This document shows positions 44,466 through 53,769 of a stretch of 64,000 bases of DNA, piece by piece; within the stretch, counting starts at the first letter, position 1; every line of letters starts with the position of its first letter. This DNA comes from Solibacter sp039934035. GTDB lineage: Bacteria > Acidobacteriota > Terriglobia > Bryobacterales > Bryobacteraceae. The stretch lies in NCBI GenBank assembly GCA_039934035.1, contig JBDTMZ010000148.1, positions 39,399 through 103,398 on the forward strand, written 5' to 3'. A program made the translations under genes and the position numbers. The notes under the pieces are model-generated. The model had not been told where the DNA came from, did not search any database, and saw only the letters and a program-made list of their open reading frames with translations.

Positions 44466-45692
44466 ATGAGTCGTTGCCTCATCCTGCTGCTCGCCGCCCT
44501 GCCTGCCTTCAGTCAGACGCCCGCGCAACTCAGCGCCGATCCGGCAGTCCGCGCAGCCATGGAGGCGGCCAGGCGCAACGAGCCCGCCACGCTCGACCTG
44601 CAGTCGCGCCTGTGCGAAATCCCCGCTCCGCCGTTTCACGAAACCGAGCGCGGCGTCGAACTCTCCCGTCTCTTTAGGGAACTCGGATTGCGCGACGTAC
44701 GCACCGACGCCGCCGGCAACGTGATCGGCGTGCGCCCCGGCAGGACGCCGCGTCCCAATCTGGTCTTCGCTGCCCACCTCGACACGGTATTCCCCGAAGG
44801 GACCAACGTCAAAGTCACCCGCGAAGGCAGCATCCTCAAAGGGCCCGGCATCGGCGACAATTGCCGCGGACTCGCCGTCATGCTCGCCGTCATTCGCGCG
44901 CTCAACCAAGCGCGCGTGGAGACGCCCGGCACCATCACCTTTGTCGCCGACGTCGGTGAGGAAGGCCTGGGCGACCTCCGCGGCATGAAGAGCCTCTTCT
45001 TCGACAGCCTCAAGGGGCAGGTCGACAAGTTCGTTTCCGTGGACGGGACGGGCCTCGGCATCACCAATGTAGGTGTCGGCAGCAACCGCTACAAAGTCAC
45101 GTTCAAGGGACCGGGCGGACACAGTTACGGCGCTTTCGGCATGGCGAACCCCATTCAGGCCATGGGCCGGGCCATCGCGAAAATCGACGCGCTGCAGGTT
45201 CCCCGCGAGCCGAAGACCACCTTCAATGTCGGACGCGTGGGCGGCGGCACTTCCGTCAATGCGATCCCGTTCGACGCCTGGATGGAAGTGGACATGCGCT
45301 CGGCCGACCCGGCATCGCTGAAGGATCTCGATGCCCGTTTCCAGGCCGCGATTCAGCAGGCGGTGACCGAAGAGAACGCGCGCTGGAACCAGCGTGGACC
45401 GGTCACCGCATCCGCCGAACTGGTCGGCGTGCGCCCCGCCGGGCAGACCGCCAAAGACAGTGCGATCGTACAGACCGCCATCGCCGTCTCGCGTACCATG
45501 CAGATCGATGAAGCCCTGCGCGAAAGTTCCACCGATGCCAACGTGCCGATGAATCTCAGCATTCCCGCGATCACCATTAGCGGCGGCGGCGTGGGCGCCG
45601 GTGCTCACGCCCTCAACGAGACATTCGATTCCACCGATTCCTGGCGCGGCACTCAGCGCGCGCTGCTGTTGGCCGTGTCGCTGGCGCGCTAA
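44466..45692 (+). CDS. exported M20-family metallopeptidase
   Basis: This is a 408-residue peptidase/deacylase. After a short signal peptide (ends ALPAFSQ) the M20 metal-site residues are visible: H104 and D106 in AAHLDTVF, D131 in GIGDNCRG, and E165/E166 in VGEEGLGD. A dimerisation lid (YKVTFKGPGGHSYGAFGMANPIQAMGRA) interrupts the catalytic part, and the last ligand is in GAGAHALNETFDS. It most resembles peptidase T / dipeptidase-like members. The ATG at 44466 is chosen over the longer overlapping frame. Confidence 0.92.
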   Translation: MSRCLILLLAALPAFSQTPAQLSADPAVRAAMEAARRNEPATLDLQSRLCEIPAPPFHETERGVELSRLFRELGLRDVRTDAAGNVIGVRPGRTPRPNLVFAAHLDTVFPEGTNVKVTREGSILKGPGIGDNCRGLAVMLAVIRALNQARVETPGTITFVADVGEEGLGDLRGMKSLFFDSLKGQVDKFVSVDGTGLGITNVGVGSNRYKVTFKGPGGHSYGAFGMANPIQAMGRAIAKIDALQVPREPKTTFNVGRVGGGTSVNAIPFDAWMEVDMRSADPASLKDLDARFQAAIQQAVTEENARWNQRGPVTASAELVGVRPAGQTAKDSAIVQTAIAVSRTMQIDEALRESSTDANVPMNLSIPAITISGGGVGAGAHALNETFDSTDSWRGTQRALLLAVSLAR

Positions 45693-46324
45693 CGCGGCGT
45701 CAGAATCGTGCCCCAGATCACCTGGTAGGCCTCTACGTCGTTGTAGAGATCCTTACCCGCGCGCACAAAAACGCGCATATTCGGCCGGAGCGACGACGCA
45801 TCCACCACCTGCCCCTCAGCCAAATAACGCGTATCCTTGCGCAATTGAATGCTCATATCGCCTGCCTCGCGCGTATGCAGCACCAGGCGCTGGCTGTTCA
45901 AGCGGAAGATCACGCCGGAGTACGTCATGTTGCCGGTGCGTACCGCCTGCTCGGTCTTCGGATCGTAAGCGCGCAGCCTGCCGAGTGTCATCGGGCGCGG
46001 CGGCGCCACCGGCTGAATCACGTGGATGGTCCGCGCATAGCGCAGCGGATTTCCCGCCACGGTATCGGAGAGCACTTCCAGTTTCTCGCCCGCCACCAGG
46101 CGCGCAATCTCGATCAGGCGGTCTTCCCGCTCCACGTAAGTTTTGGAATCGAAATGATAGCGGAGTACGCGGTTGTCTGCGGCGCGAATACTGAACTCGC
46201 CCGCGGGATGCGGATCGCACTCGAGCAGCACTCCACGAATCAGGGGCGCGCTCTCCGGCGATTGCACTGGCGCCTGCGCGCCTCCCAGCCACGGGATAAC
46301 TAGCAGAATCCCGATTGCCCGCAT
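45689..46324 (-). CDS. exported hypothetical protein
   Basis: This is a 211-residue protein with a signal peptide (AIGILLVIPWLGGAQA). The rest is rich in short beta strands (IRGVLLECDPHPAGEFSIRAADNRVLRYHFD, GEKLEVLSDTV, GVIFRLNSQRLVLHTREAGDMSIQL), like repeated OB/beta-barrel units similar in style to DUF5666. The closest reading is two small barrels in tandem. It converges on the M20 gene with a 4-base overlap. Confidence 0.65.
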   Translation of the reverse strand: MRAIGILLVIPWLGGAQAPVQSPESAPLIRGVLLECDPHPAGEFSIRAADNRVLRYHFDSKTYVEREDRLIEIARLVAGEKLEVLSDTVAGNPLRYARTIHVIQPVAPPRPMTLGRLRAYDPKTEQAVRTGNMTYSGVIFRLNSQRLVLHTREAGDMSIQLRKDTRYLAEGQVVDASSLRPNMRVFVRAGKDLYNDVEAYQVIWGTILTPR

Positions 46325-46380
46325 CGTCGCAACCTCAACTTCACGGTAGCACGCGCTGCCGCGCGCTCCGGTCGCTTCCC

Positions 46381-47187
46381 TTACAGCTTGCGGATCTTTA
46401 CGTTCCTAAACCACGCGATTTCTCCATGGTTTTGTAAGGAAACCGGACACATCTTCTTCGCGTGCTTGACCAGCATCTCGTAGACCGGCGATTCCGTACC
46501 CCAACGGGACGCCGTGCCCTGCGCCACGCCGGGATCGTTCAGACTGCCGTCCACCACTTTTTCGCCGTTTAGCCAGTGCTCCACGTGGTCGCCCTTCACC
46601 ACCAGTCGCGATTGATTGAACTCGCCCACGGGCCGGGTCGCGTCCTTGCTGGGCGGAATCATATCGTAGAGTGCGCCCGATTGATGAATCGGACCGCGCC
46701 GCCCGTCCGGGTGCCGTTCGTTATCCAGCAACTGGTATTCAAAGGCGACGTTGTACTCCGTGGACCTGGCTGCGCGCTGTGCGCCCCGGTTCTTGATCGA
46801 CCGGTTCACCTGTTCCTCGAACTTCTGCCCCGGCACGGCCGCTTCCAGAAACACCCGATCCTGTACACGGTACTTCACGCCCGTGTTGCCAACCGGCGCG
46901 ACCTTCCAATCCCACACCATTTCGAAATCGCCGAACAACTCCGCCGTGTAAAGGTCCTCAGCGATCCTGGGATTCAGCGTCGCTTTCAGGCAGCCGTCCT
47001 CGATTGCCCACGCATCGCCCGCCGGCGTCTTCTTCGTCGGGTCTTCCCAGCCGCTGAAAGTCTTGCCATCGAACAGCAACTGCCAGCCATCCGCCTTCTC
47101 TTTGGCCGTCAGTTCGTTATCCGCCCCGAATGCCGCGGCTACGGCCGCGCAAACCAGGCTCATCACGATGAGTAAATTCCGCACCAC
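46381..47187 (-). CDS. exported DUF1080 (3-keto-disaccharide hydrolase-type) protein
   Basis: This 268-residue exported protein has the DUF1080 concanavalin-like fold: GWQLLFDGKTFSGWEDP, FGDFEMVWDWKVAPVGNTGVKYRV, HQSGALYDMIPP, EFNQSRLVVKGDHVEHWLNGEKVVD, and a close of ISLQNHGEIAWFRNVKIRKL-like composition (here VSLQNHGEIAWFRNVKIRKL). Some family members hydrolyse 3-keto-glycosides. The start is a GTG at 47187; an ATG at 47163 is also possible. The signal peptide spans the first ~22 residues. Confidence 0.9.
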   Translation of the reverse strand: MVRNLLIVMSLVCAAVAAAFGADNELTAKEKADGWQLLFDGKTFSGWEDPTKKTPAGDAWAIEDGCLKATLNPRIAEDLYTAELFGDFEMVWDWKVAPVGNTGVKYRVQDRVFLEAAVPGQKFEEQVNRSIKNRGAQRAARSTEYNVAFEYQLLDNERHPDGRRGPIHQSGALYDMIPPSKDATRPVGEFNQSRLVVKGDHVEHWLNGEKVVDGSLNDPGVAQGTASRWGTESPVYEMLVKHAKKMCPVSLQNHGEIAWFRNVKIRKL

Positions 47188-47342
47188 TCCAATCTACAAT
47201 GTTCAGGTGCTCGTACGCTGCCTCGCCTTGCTTGTGGCTGTCGCGAGGGCGCGGTTTTTTGCCACGTGATCCGCTAGCCCGAAATGCCGTCTGAGTATTC
47301 CATCGTATCGGTAGCTTGTGGTCGAAAGAACTATCATGGGTC

Positions 47343-49121
47343 ATGACTGCCCGGTGTTTTGGAAGCTTACTAGCCCTGGCGACGCTCGTGGTTGCATCGC
47401 TCCACGCCCAGTCGTCCTTTGAGATCGTCACCGGTTCGCTGCCCCCTGCTTCCACCGGAGTTCCCTACAGCCAGCCGCTCACCACCACGGTCGGAACCTG
47501 CCCTTCCATTGGAGACGCCAGCAGCCGCATCGATTTGGGCGTGCTGCCGTCCGGAATTTCGGTAATCTCGCCGCCCTCCACGCGGCAATGGTCATTCCAG
47601 GGAACCCCCACTGTTGCGGGCAGTTACACCTTTACGCTCCACCTCATCTGGACCCACGCCCGCGTCAGCCCCTTCGATCACGATTGCAGCGAAGAAGCCG
47701 TGAAAGTTCTGACCCTCGTCGTGCAGTCGAACCAAACCCTTCTGGTGGATCGTACGCAGATCATCACCACTTATACGACCGGACAGTTTCCGCCCCTCCC
47801 GGTTAGCGTGCAACTGACCTCTACATCCGGCGCGGCCACTTTCACTCTGCAATCGACCACCGATTCCGGCGGCCCCTGGCTCTCCGTCAGCGCGCCCGGC
47901 AACACCACTCCGGCGCCGCTCTCCATCTCTTACACCAACGTCTCCGGGCTCGCTCCGGGCACCTACAATGGCCGCGTCACGATCACCGCGGTCAGCGGCG
48001 CCTCGCTGACCATTCCGGTGACTTTGCAGGTGGTGACTCCCTCCAACGTGCAACTGCAGTCGAGCCCGTCTTCCCTCGTCTTCACGATGGTTGCCGGAGC
48101 AGCCGACCCGCCGCCGCAGAGTCTCGCGATTTCGGTGAACGGCGGCAGCGGGGGCAATTTCATTTTCCAGGCCATCGTGTCCTCCGCTCCGCCGAATGGC
48201 CGCTGGTTCACGGTCTCCCCGCTGGCCGCGGCCACTCCAGCTTCGCTGACCGTAACTGTCAACTCGAAGGATCTGCCGGTAGCCACGTATAACGGACTTC
48301 TCATTGTGGCGATTGGCGGCGTCACCGGCGGACAGCTCAACATCCCGATCACCCTCAACATCCAATCGCCGCCTCCCCCACCGGTCAAGCCTGTGATTCT
48401 CCCTTCCGGCGTTGTCAGTGCGGCCTCGCTGGTCCCCGCCACGGCGCCGGGAACCTGGCTGTCGATCTTCGGCACCTCGCTTGCCAATACGGCGCGCAGC
48501 TGGCGGGATACGGACTTCGTTTCCGGCCGCCTGCCCATTTCGCTGGAAGGTGTAAGCGTCGCCATTAACGGAAAGGCCGCCGCCATTGCCTACGTGAGTC
48601 CCCTGCAACTCAACGTCCTGGCGCCTGACGACACTGCTACAGGACTCGTGCAGGTGCAGGTGCGCAACATCTTCGGCCTGAGCGATAGCGTGCTTGCGCT
48701 CCAGCAAACTGCCGCTCCGGCGTTCTTCCAGTTCAATACTGCGTCCGCCAATTACGTCGCGGGAACGCACGCCGATGGAACCTACCTCGCCGGCCCCGCG
48801 CTCAACCGTCAGGGCACCTCCGGCACCGCAGCCAAGCCGGGCGAAACCATCGTCCTGTACGGGACCGGGTTCGGCGCCACAGTGCCGGCGGTTTCGGCCG
48901 CCACCCTGGTCCCTGCGCCAGCCCCGCTGGCGCATCCGGAAGACTTGCGCATTCGCATCGGGGGAATCGACTCCAGAGTGGATTTCGCCGGCATCGTCTC
49001 TCCGGGACTCTATCAGTTCAACGTTGTCGTGCCGCAGGTAGCGGACGGCGATCAAACGATTAGCGCGGAACTCCGCGGCCTCCTGTCGCAGCCGACCCTG
49101 CTCCTGACCGTGCAAAGGTAA
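47343..49121 (+). CDS. exported Ig-like protein with acidobacterial C-terminal domain (TIGR03437 type)
   Basis: This is a 592-residue exported protein. A signal peptide ends near SLHAQ, then a putative Ig-like segment (SLPPASTGVPYSQPL) and two BACON-like repeats (SVSAPGNTTPAPLSISYTNVSGLAPGTYNGRVTI and WFTVSPLAAATPASLTVTV). A Pro-rich linker (SPPPPPVKPV) leads to the C-terminal ~240-residue domain, with VVSAASLVPATAPGTWLSIFGTSLA, YVSPLQLNVLAP and GETIVLYGTGFG, a hallmark of acidobacterial secreted proteins. A terminator follows at 49185. Confidence 0.9.
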   Translation: MTARCFGSLLALATLVVASLHAQSSFEIVTGSLPPASTGVPYSQPLTTTVGTCPSIGDASSRIDLGVLPSGISVISPPSTRQWSFQGTPTVAGSYTFTLHLIWTHARVSPFDHDCSEEAVKVLTLVVQSNQTLLVDRTQIITTYTTGQFPPLPVSVQLTSTSGAATFTLQSTTDSGGPWLSVSAPGNTTPAPLSISYTNVSGLAPGTYNGRVTITAVSGASLTIPVTLQVVTPSNVQLQSSPSSLVFTMVAGAADPPPQSLAISVNGGSGGNFIFQAIVSSAPPNGRWFTVSPLAAATPASLTVTVNSKDLPVATYNGLLIVAIGGVTGGQLNIPITLNIQSPPPPPVKPVILPSGVVSAASLVPATAPGTWLSIFGTSLANTARSWRDTDFVSGRLPISLEGVSVAINGKAAAIAYVSPLQLNVLAPDDTATGLVQVQVRNIFGLSDSVLALQQTAAPAFFQFNTASANYVAGTHADGTYLAGPALNRQGTSGTAAKPGETIVLYGTGFGATVPAVSAATLVPAPAPLAHPEDLRIRIGGIDSRVDFAGIVSPGLYQFNVVVPQVADGDQTISAELRGLLSQPTLLLTVQR

Positions 49122-49184
49122 TCCGTTTCCCGCCGGCGCTCGTAAGACTAAGTGTCGCTCTTGCGAGGGACTCTCCTTGGTGCC

Positions 49185-49221
49185 GGGCGGCGGGCGTTAC
49201 CGCGCGTCGCCGCCCCTTTTT
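49185..49221 (+). terminator. intrinsic terminator after the Ig-like gene
   Basis: GGGCGGCG (49185-49192) pairs perfectly with CGCCGCCC (49208-49215), followed by C and five T residues. It lies 63 bases after the stop of the Ig-like protein gene. Confidence 0.7.
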
Positions 49222-49241
49222 CGTTTCGGAAATGCTTGGTG

Positions 49242-49322
49242 GGACGGACGATCGTCTTAGGTCGTCCGTCCGCACCGCTTCGAAGCGCGAGCAGGTGAGT
49301 GGGATAAGGCTCTGCCTTGTCC
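49242..49322. repeat. dispersed hairpin repeats
   Basis: GGACGGACGA (49242-49251) and TCGTCCGTCC (49262-49271) form a perfect 10-bp stem; GGATAAGGC (49302-49310) pairs with GCCTTGTCC (49314-49322) with one U-G. Both resemble the elements at 41873 and 57113 in starting with GGAC-type arms. The rest of the 49122-49457 gap holds no gene. Confidence 0.6.
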
Positions 49323-49457
49323 ATCCGAACGAAGCTCGGACCGCCGCCGCCTTGCCTGAGTGAAGCTCATCCTCTCCAGGCCCTCCGAGACTCACTCGCC
49401 TGATTTTCCTCCCAAGCCATCCAATTTCCTCTCTGGAACGTTGTAGATTATGTAGCT

Positions 49458-50921
49458 ATGACTCTCGGCCAAATCTTCCACGCCACCGCCCTCCGCAACG
49501 CCCATAAGGCAGCCATCCACTTCTGCGGCGAGAGCATCACTTATTCCGAACTCGACCGCCGCGCCCGCGAACTCGCCCAAACCCTGCTCGCCCAGGGACT
49601 CCATCCCGGCGACCGGGTCGGCCTGCACTCTACAAATTCAGTGGAGGCAGTCACCGTACTGCTGGCCTGCTTCTACAGCGGCCTCATCTGTGTCCCCATT
49701 AACGTGCGCCTGAAGGCACACGAAATCGCCTACATTCTCGGCCACTCGCAGCCGCGGGTCTGCTTCAGCCATCCCAATCTCGCGCCCCTGACGAGCGATG
49801 CCGTCAAAGAAACCGCCCTCACCATCCCCGTCCACAGCGCGCTGCCCGCCGCGGAGTCTCCCGGCGCGCCGCTGCCCGAACTTCGCCCGGAAACTCTCGC
49901 GGCCATCCTCTACACCTCCGGCACCACGGCGCGGCCGAAAGGCGTGACCCACAGCCACGCGAGCTTGATTGGGACCGCCGCCACCATGTGGCCCACCGGC
50001 ATCGCCGAAGGCTCCACCATGATTGTCGCCGTGCCTCTCATGCACGCCTCTGGCCTTACCGCTTCCGTGGTTCCCGGCCTGCTCGCCGGCGCCACCCTTG
50101 CGATGTTGCCCGTCTTCGACCCCGGCGTCATGCTCGACCACATCGAACGCTACCGCTGCACCTGGGGCCTCGGCCTGCCTGCCATGATGCTGGCCGCCGC
50201 CAACGAGCAGGAACGCCAGCCGCGCGACGTTTCTTCGCTGCGCGCCTGGGTGGCCGGCGGCGATGCCGTCCCCATTGCGCTGCAGAGCCGCTTCCAAAGT
50301 CTCTTCGGCATCCCGCTGCTCGAAGCCATCGCCATGACGGAGAGTCTCATCATCGCCTGGAACCGGCCCGGCGCCATCCGTCCCGGTTCCGTCGGCACGG
50401 CCTCCGACGGTGTGGAACTGCGCGTCCTGAGTCTCACCGGCGCGCCCCTTCCCGATGGAGAGACAGGCGAACTCGCCGTACGCGGCCCGGCCAATTTCAT
50501 CGCCTACTGGAACGATCCCGCCGCCACCGCGAACGCCTTGCAGGACGGCTGGCTGCTCACGGGAGACCTGGCCCGCCGCGATACGGACGGCTACATCTGG
50601 TTCGCCGGGCGTCGCAAGGAAATCATCATCCGCGCCGGCTCCAATATCTCGCCGCAGGAAGTGGAAGAAGCGCTCTACGGGCATCCCGCGATCCTTGAAG
50701 TGGGCGTCATCGGCATGCCGCATCCGGTGTACACCGAGGAGGTGGTCGCCTGCGTGTCGCTGCGCGAAGGGCGCGCGGCCGGCGCCGCCGAACTCCGTGA
50801 TTTCGCCCGCCAGCGTTTGGCCGATTACAAGGTCCCAGAGCGCTTTGTCTTCCTCCCCGCGCTGCCCAAAGGCTTGACGGGAAAAGTGCAGCGGCGTGCC
50901 CTCAAAGATCTGGCGCGGTAA
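49458..50921 (+). CDS. AMP-dependent acyl-CoA synthetase/ligase
   Basis: This 487-residue ANL-superfamily enzyme activates a carboxylic acid with ATP and joins it to CoA. The AMP-binding motif YTSGTTARPKGV is at about 151-162. Further family motifs are visible in EAIAMTES, GELAVRGPANFIAYWNDPAATANALQDGWLLTGDLARRDTDGYIWFAGR, and the C-terminal Lys in LPKGLTGKVQRRAL. It is most like medium/long-chain fatty acyl-CoA ligases, but the substrate is not readable. It precedes a cytochrome c gene by 80 bases. Confidence 0.92.
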   Translation: MTLGQIFHATALRNAHKAAIHFCGESITYSELDRRARELAQTLLAQGLHPGDRVGLHSTNSVEAVTVLLACFYSGLICVPINVRLKAHEIAYILGHSQPRVCFSHPNLAPLTSDAVKETALTIPVHSALPAAESPGAPLPELRPETLAAILYTSGTTARPKGVTHSHASLIGTAATMWPTGIAEGSTMIVAVPLMHASGLTASVVPGLLAGATLAMLPVFDPGVMLDHIERYRCTWGLGLPAMMLAAANEQERQPRDVSSLRAWVAGGDAVPIALQSRFQSLFGIPLLEAIAMTESLIIAWNRPGAIRPGSVGTASDGVELRVLSLTGAPLPDGETGELAVRGPANFIAYWNDPAATANALQDGWLLTGDLARRDTDGYIWFAGRRKEIIIRAGSNISPQEVEEALYGHPAILEVGVIGMPHPVYTEEVVACVSLREGRAAGAAELRDFARQRLADYKVPERFVFLPALPKGLTGKVQRRALKDLAR

Positions 50922-51001
50922 GCCGCCAACGATGGGGATTTTTCGCACGGCCCCTGCCATAGCCCCGGTGCTATTCTCGGGGCAGCGGAGGGATCTGGCG
51001 G

Positions 51002-51514
51002 ATGACCATCTGGAAGGGCGTGGCGGTGGGGTTCCTCGTGGCCCTGCTCTTTCTCGCCTTCGGCGCCTGGCTCTTCTTCGGCATGGGCCTGGCCCCCGTG
51101 GCGACTGCCTCCGACCCCATGCCGTTTGAAACCTACCTGGCCCATCGGGGGTTGAAGGCGGTTGTCCATCGTGCTTCCGCCACGCCTTCGCCCGTCGAAC
51201 CCAATGAGACCAATCTCAAAGCCGGCGCCGCTCTTTACCGGATGAACTGCGCCGTCTGCCACGGCCTGCCCGGGTTGCCCGCGTCCGCCATCTCCCTCGG
51301 TATGTTTCCCAAGCCACCGCAACTGTTCAAAGGGAAAGGCGTCACTGACGATCCCGTGGGCGAGACCTTCTGGCTGGTCAGGAACGGCATCCGTCTGAGC
51401 GGCATGCCGGGCTTCCGCGACTCCCTGAGCGATACCGAAATGTGGCAGGTGAGCCAACTGTTGGCGCACGCCGGCAAACTCTCCGACGACGTCAAATCGG
51501 AGCTACACCCGTAG
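51002..51514 (+). CDS. membrane-anchored mono-haem cytochrome c
   Basis: This is a 170-residue protein with an N-terminal membrane segment (VAVGFLVALLFLAFGAWLFFG) that anchors it on the periplasmic face. The haem-binding CAVCH lies at 83-87, and the distal Met is probably in LSGMPGFRD. It likely carries electrons between respiratory complexes. A GGAGGGAT ribosome-binding region precedes the ATG. Confidence 0.9.
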   Translation: MTIWKGVAVGFLVALLFLAFGAWLFFGMGLAPVATASDPMPFETYLAHRGLKAVVHRASATPSPVEPNETNLKAGAALYRMNCAVCHGLPGLPASAISLGMFPKPPQLFKGKGVTDDPVGETFWLVRNGIRLSGMPGFRDSLSDTEMWQVSQLLAHAGKLSDDVKSELHP

Positions 51515-51574
51515 GAAATGTGGCGCGCCACACCCCGCGGATTCCCCTTACTTCCGTATTTGTCCTAAACAAGG

Positions 51575-51628
51575 TACAATCGAATTTGAGTTGTCGGACC
51601 AGCGCAGTGGGCGAAAGCCCACTTTTTT
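51575..51628 (+). promoter_or_regulatory. promoter and terminator-like leader of the rimP operon
   Basis: A -10-like TACAAT is at 51575-51580, with a weak TTCCGT 17 bases upstream. Beyond it AGTGGGC (51606-51612), a GAAA tetraloop and GCCCACT (51617-51623) form a perfect 7-bp stem ending in six T residues (51623-51628). The whole structure sits before rimP, where leader attenuators are known in several bacteria. It may let transcription terminate early when NusA is abundant. Confidence 0.65.
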
Positions 51629-51653
51629 GTTGGTGTCGGCAATTCTGGCAACG

Positions 51654-52115
51654 ATGCGGGATTCATTGGCGTCAAAAATCGAGGAGGTCGCCCAAAAGGT
51701 GGCACAAGCCGAGGGACTGGAATTAGTCGAGGTCGAGGTCAAAGGTGGCGGTAACTCCCGCTTTGTGCGCATCGCGATCGACAAACCCGACGGAGTCTCC
51801 CACGGCGATTGCAGCCTGGTCTCACAGCGTGTGGGCTCCATCCTCGATGAGGAAGATCTCGTTCCCGGCCATTACACCCTGGAAGTGAGTTCTCCCGGCG
51901 TCGAACGCAAACTGAGCAAGCCACAGGACTACCAGAGATTTCAGGGGCAAAAAGCCAAGATCACACTGCGCGACCCGCTGGACGGTCGCCGCAACTTCGA
52001 AGGCCGGATTGCCGGCTACCATGACGGCAACATTGCGCTTGAAACGGAACCGGGCACCACCCGTCAGTTCCCTTTCGAGCAGGTGTTGAAAGCCAACCTG
52101 AAGTTCGAGTGGTAA
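51654..52115 (+). CDS. rimP: ribosome maturation factor RimP
   Basis: RimP helps assemble the 30S subunit. This 153-residue protein has the family stretch LELVEVEVKGGGNSRFVRIAIDKPDG, the SLVSQRVGSILDEED segment and YTLEVSSPGVERKLSKPQDYQRFQGQKAKI. The ATG at 51654 begins the family-like sequence; the frame extends upstream into the leader but without conservation. It is the first gene of the rimP-nusA-infB-DUF503-rbfA run. Confidence 0.93.
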   Translation: MRDSLASKIEEVAQKVAQAEGLELVEVEVKGGGNSRFVRIAIDKPDGVSHGDCSLVSQRVGSILDEEDLVPGHYTLEVSSPGVERKLSKPQDYQRFQGQKAKITLRDPLDGRRNFEGRIAGYHDGNIALETEPGTTRQFPFEQVLKANLKFEW

Positions 52116-52170
52116 CCCACCGGACCTAAACGTAATAACCAGAAATCTGAATTGGACACGAGAGGGCACT

Positions 52171-53706
52171 TTGGACACAATTTTTCAATCCATCGAAATT
52201 CTGAGCAAAGAAAAAGGCATCGACCCGCAGATCGTGCTGGACGCGGTCAAGGACGCCATGCTGATCGCCGCCCGGAAGCACTATCGCACCAACGAGGATT
52301 ACCTTGCAGACATGGACCCCAAGACCGGGGCCATCCGGCTCTACGCCGTCAAAAAAGCCGTTGAAGTGGTGGAAGACCCCTCACACGAGATGACGATGGC
52401 CGAGGCGCGTAAGATCGATTCCAAAGCCGAAGTGGGCGCTGAGATTCGCATTCCGAAGAACACGGATGCCCTCGGCCGGATTTCCGCTCAAACTGCCAAG
52501 CAGGTGATTTTCCAGAAGGTGCGGGAGGCCGAACGCGACACCGTGTTTCAGGAATACTCCGGCCGGACCGGCGAACTGGTGAACTGCACCATCAAGCGCG
52601 TTGAGGGTCCGGACTACATGCTCGATCTCGGCAAGACCGAAGCCAAACTGCCTAAGAAGGAACAGTCCCGGCTGGAAGGCTACAGCGTCGGCGACCGAGT
52701 GCGCTGCATCATCAAGATGGTGGACAAGTCCAGCAAAGGTCCCGGCGTGATCGTTTCGCGCGCCGCGCCGGAACTGGTGATGCGCCTGTTCGAACAGGAA
52801 GTGCCGGAAATCTACGATGGCACCGTGACCATCAAGGGCTGCGCCCGCGAAGCCGGCGAGCGCACCAAAATTGCCGTGCAGAGCCGCGACCGCGACGTGG
52901 ATAGCGTTGGCGCCTGCGTCGGCATGAAGGGCATGCGCGTGCAGTCCATCATTCGCGAACTACGCGGCGAAAAGATCGACATCATCGAATATTCCGACGA
53001 CTCCGTCACCTTCGCCACCCATGCGCTGAGCCCCGCCAAGGTGAGCCGCATCGTGGTGCTGGATGCGGTCGATAAGCACATGGAAGTGATTGTGGACGAT
53101 TCCCAACTTTCTTTGGCAATCGGCAAGAAAGGACAGAACGTCCGCCTGGCGGCGAAATTGCTCGGTTGGAAGATCGATATCAAGAGCGAAGAAGAGAAGC
53201 GCCAGGAAGTGGAATCGCAGATGGCAGCGCTGGTTCAGCCCGGCGCTCCGGTTTCGGTGTTGCTGGATTACGGGATGAGTGAAGCGGTGGCTGACAAACT
53301 GCTGGTATCGGGCGTCGGCACCATTGAACGGCTCGGTTCCATGACGCCCGAGGAACTGGAAGTGATCCCGGGGATCGACCCCGAATCGGTGGAGTTCATT
53401 CAGGCGGCCGTGGTCGCGTACTACAGCCAGTTCGACCTGGCGGCGGAAGAGGAAGCCCTGGCGGAGGGCGAGAGCCTGGAGCTCGCACCGGAATCGGAAG
53501 CCCTGGCTGAGGGCGAGAGCCTGGAGCACGCGCCGGAACCGGAAGAAATTTCCGATCCGATCGATGCTCTGGTGGAAGCCGAGGCGGCGGAAATCGCCGA
53601 AGCCCACGCGCAGGATCCTTTGGAAACGTCTGGTACGATAGAAGACGCAGGTTCTCCGCCACATCATGCCGAAGGTACTGATGCGGAGATTGCGCCCGAA
53701 AAGTGA
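52171..53706 (+). CDS. nusA: transcription termination/antitermination factor NusA
   Basis: This is a 511-residue RNA polymerase-binding factor. The N-terminal domain (residues 1-~130), S1 domain (about 135-200: GRTGELVNCTIKRVEGPDYMLDLG), and KH domains (DVDSVGACVGMKGMRVQSIIRELRGEKIDIIEY and SQLSLAIGKKGQNVRLAAKLLGWKIDI) are clear. A helix-hairpin-helix part follows, and an acidic tail contains a 15-residue tandem repeat (EALAEGESLELAPES, EALAEGESLEHAPEP). The start is a TTG with AGAGGG upstream. Confidence 0.96.
   Translation: MDTIFQSIEILSKEKGIDPQIVLDAVKDAMLIAARKHYRTNEDYLADMDPKTGAIRLYAVKKAVEVVEDPSHEMTMAEARKIDSKAEVGAEIRIPKNTDALGRISAQTAKQVIFQKVREAERDTVFQEYSGRTGELVNCTIKRVEGPDYMLDLGKTEAKLPKKEQSRLEGYSVGDRVRCIIKMVDKSSKGPGVIVSRAAPELVMRLFEQEVPEIYDGTVTIKGCAREAGERTKIAVQSRDRDVDSVGACVGMKGMRVQSIIRELRGEKIDIIEYSDDSVTFATHALSPAKVSRIVVLDAVDKHMEVIVDDSQLSLAIGKKGQNVRLAAKLLGWKIDIKSEEEKRQEVESQMAALVQPGAPVSVLLDYGMSEAVADKLLVSGVGTIERLGSMTPEELEVIPGIDPESVEFIQAAVVAYYSQFDLAAEEEALAEGESLELAPESEALAEGESLEHAPEPEEISDPIDALVEAEAAEIAEAHAQDPLETSGTIEDAGSPPHHAEGTDAEIAPEK
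53452..53541 (+). repeat. 45-base tandem repeat in nusA
   Basis: Two 15-codon units (53452-53496 and 53497-53541) differ at four or five bases and encode EALAEGESLE-APE. They lengthen the acidic tail of NusA. Confidence 0.85.
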
Positions 53707-53769
53707 AGTAGCTGGGCAGGTCGGTTGTTAGTTGGGTTGTTAGCGGTTGGGCAGTAGATAGCTTTTTCT

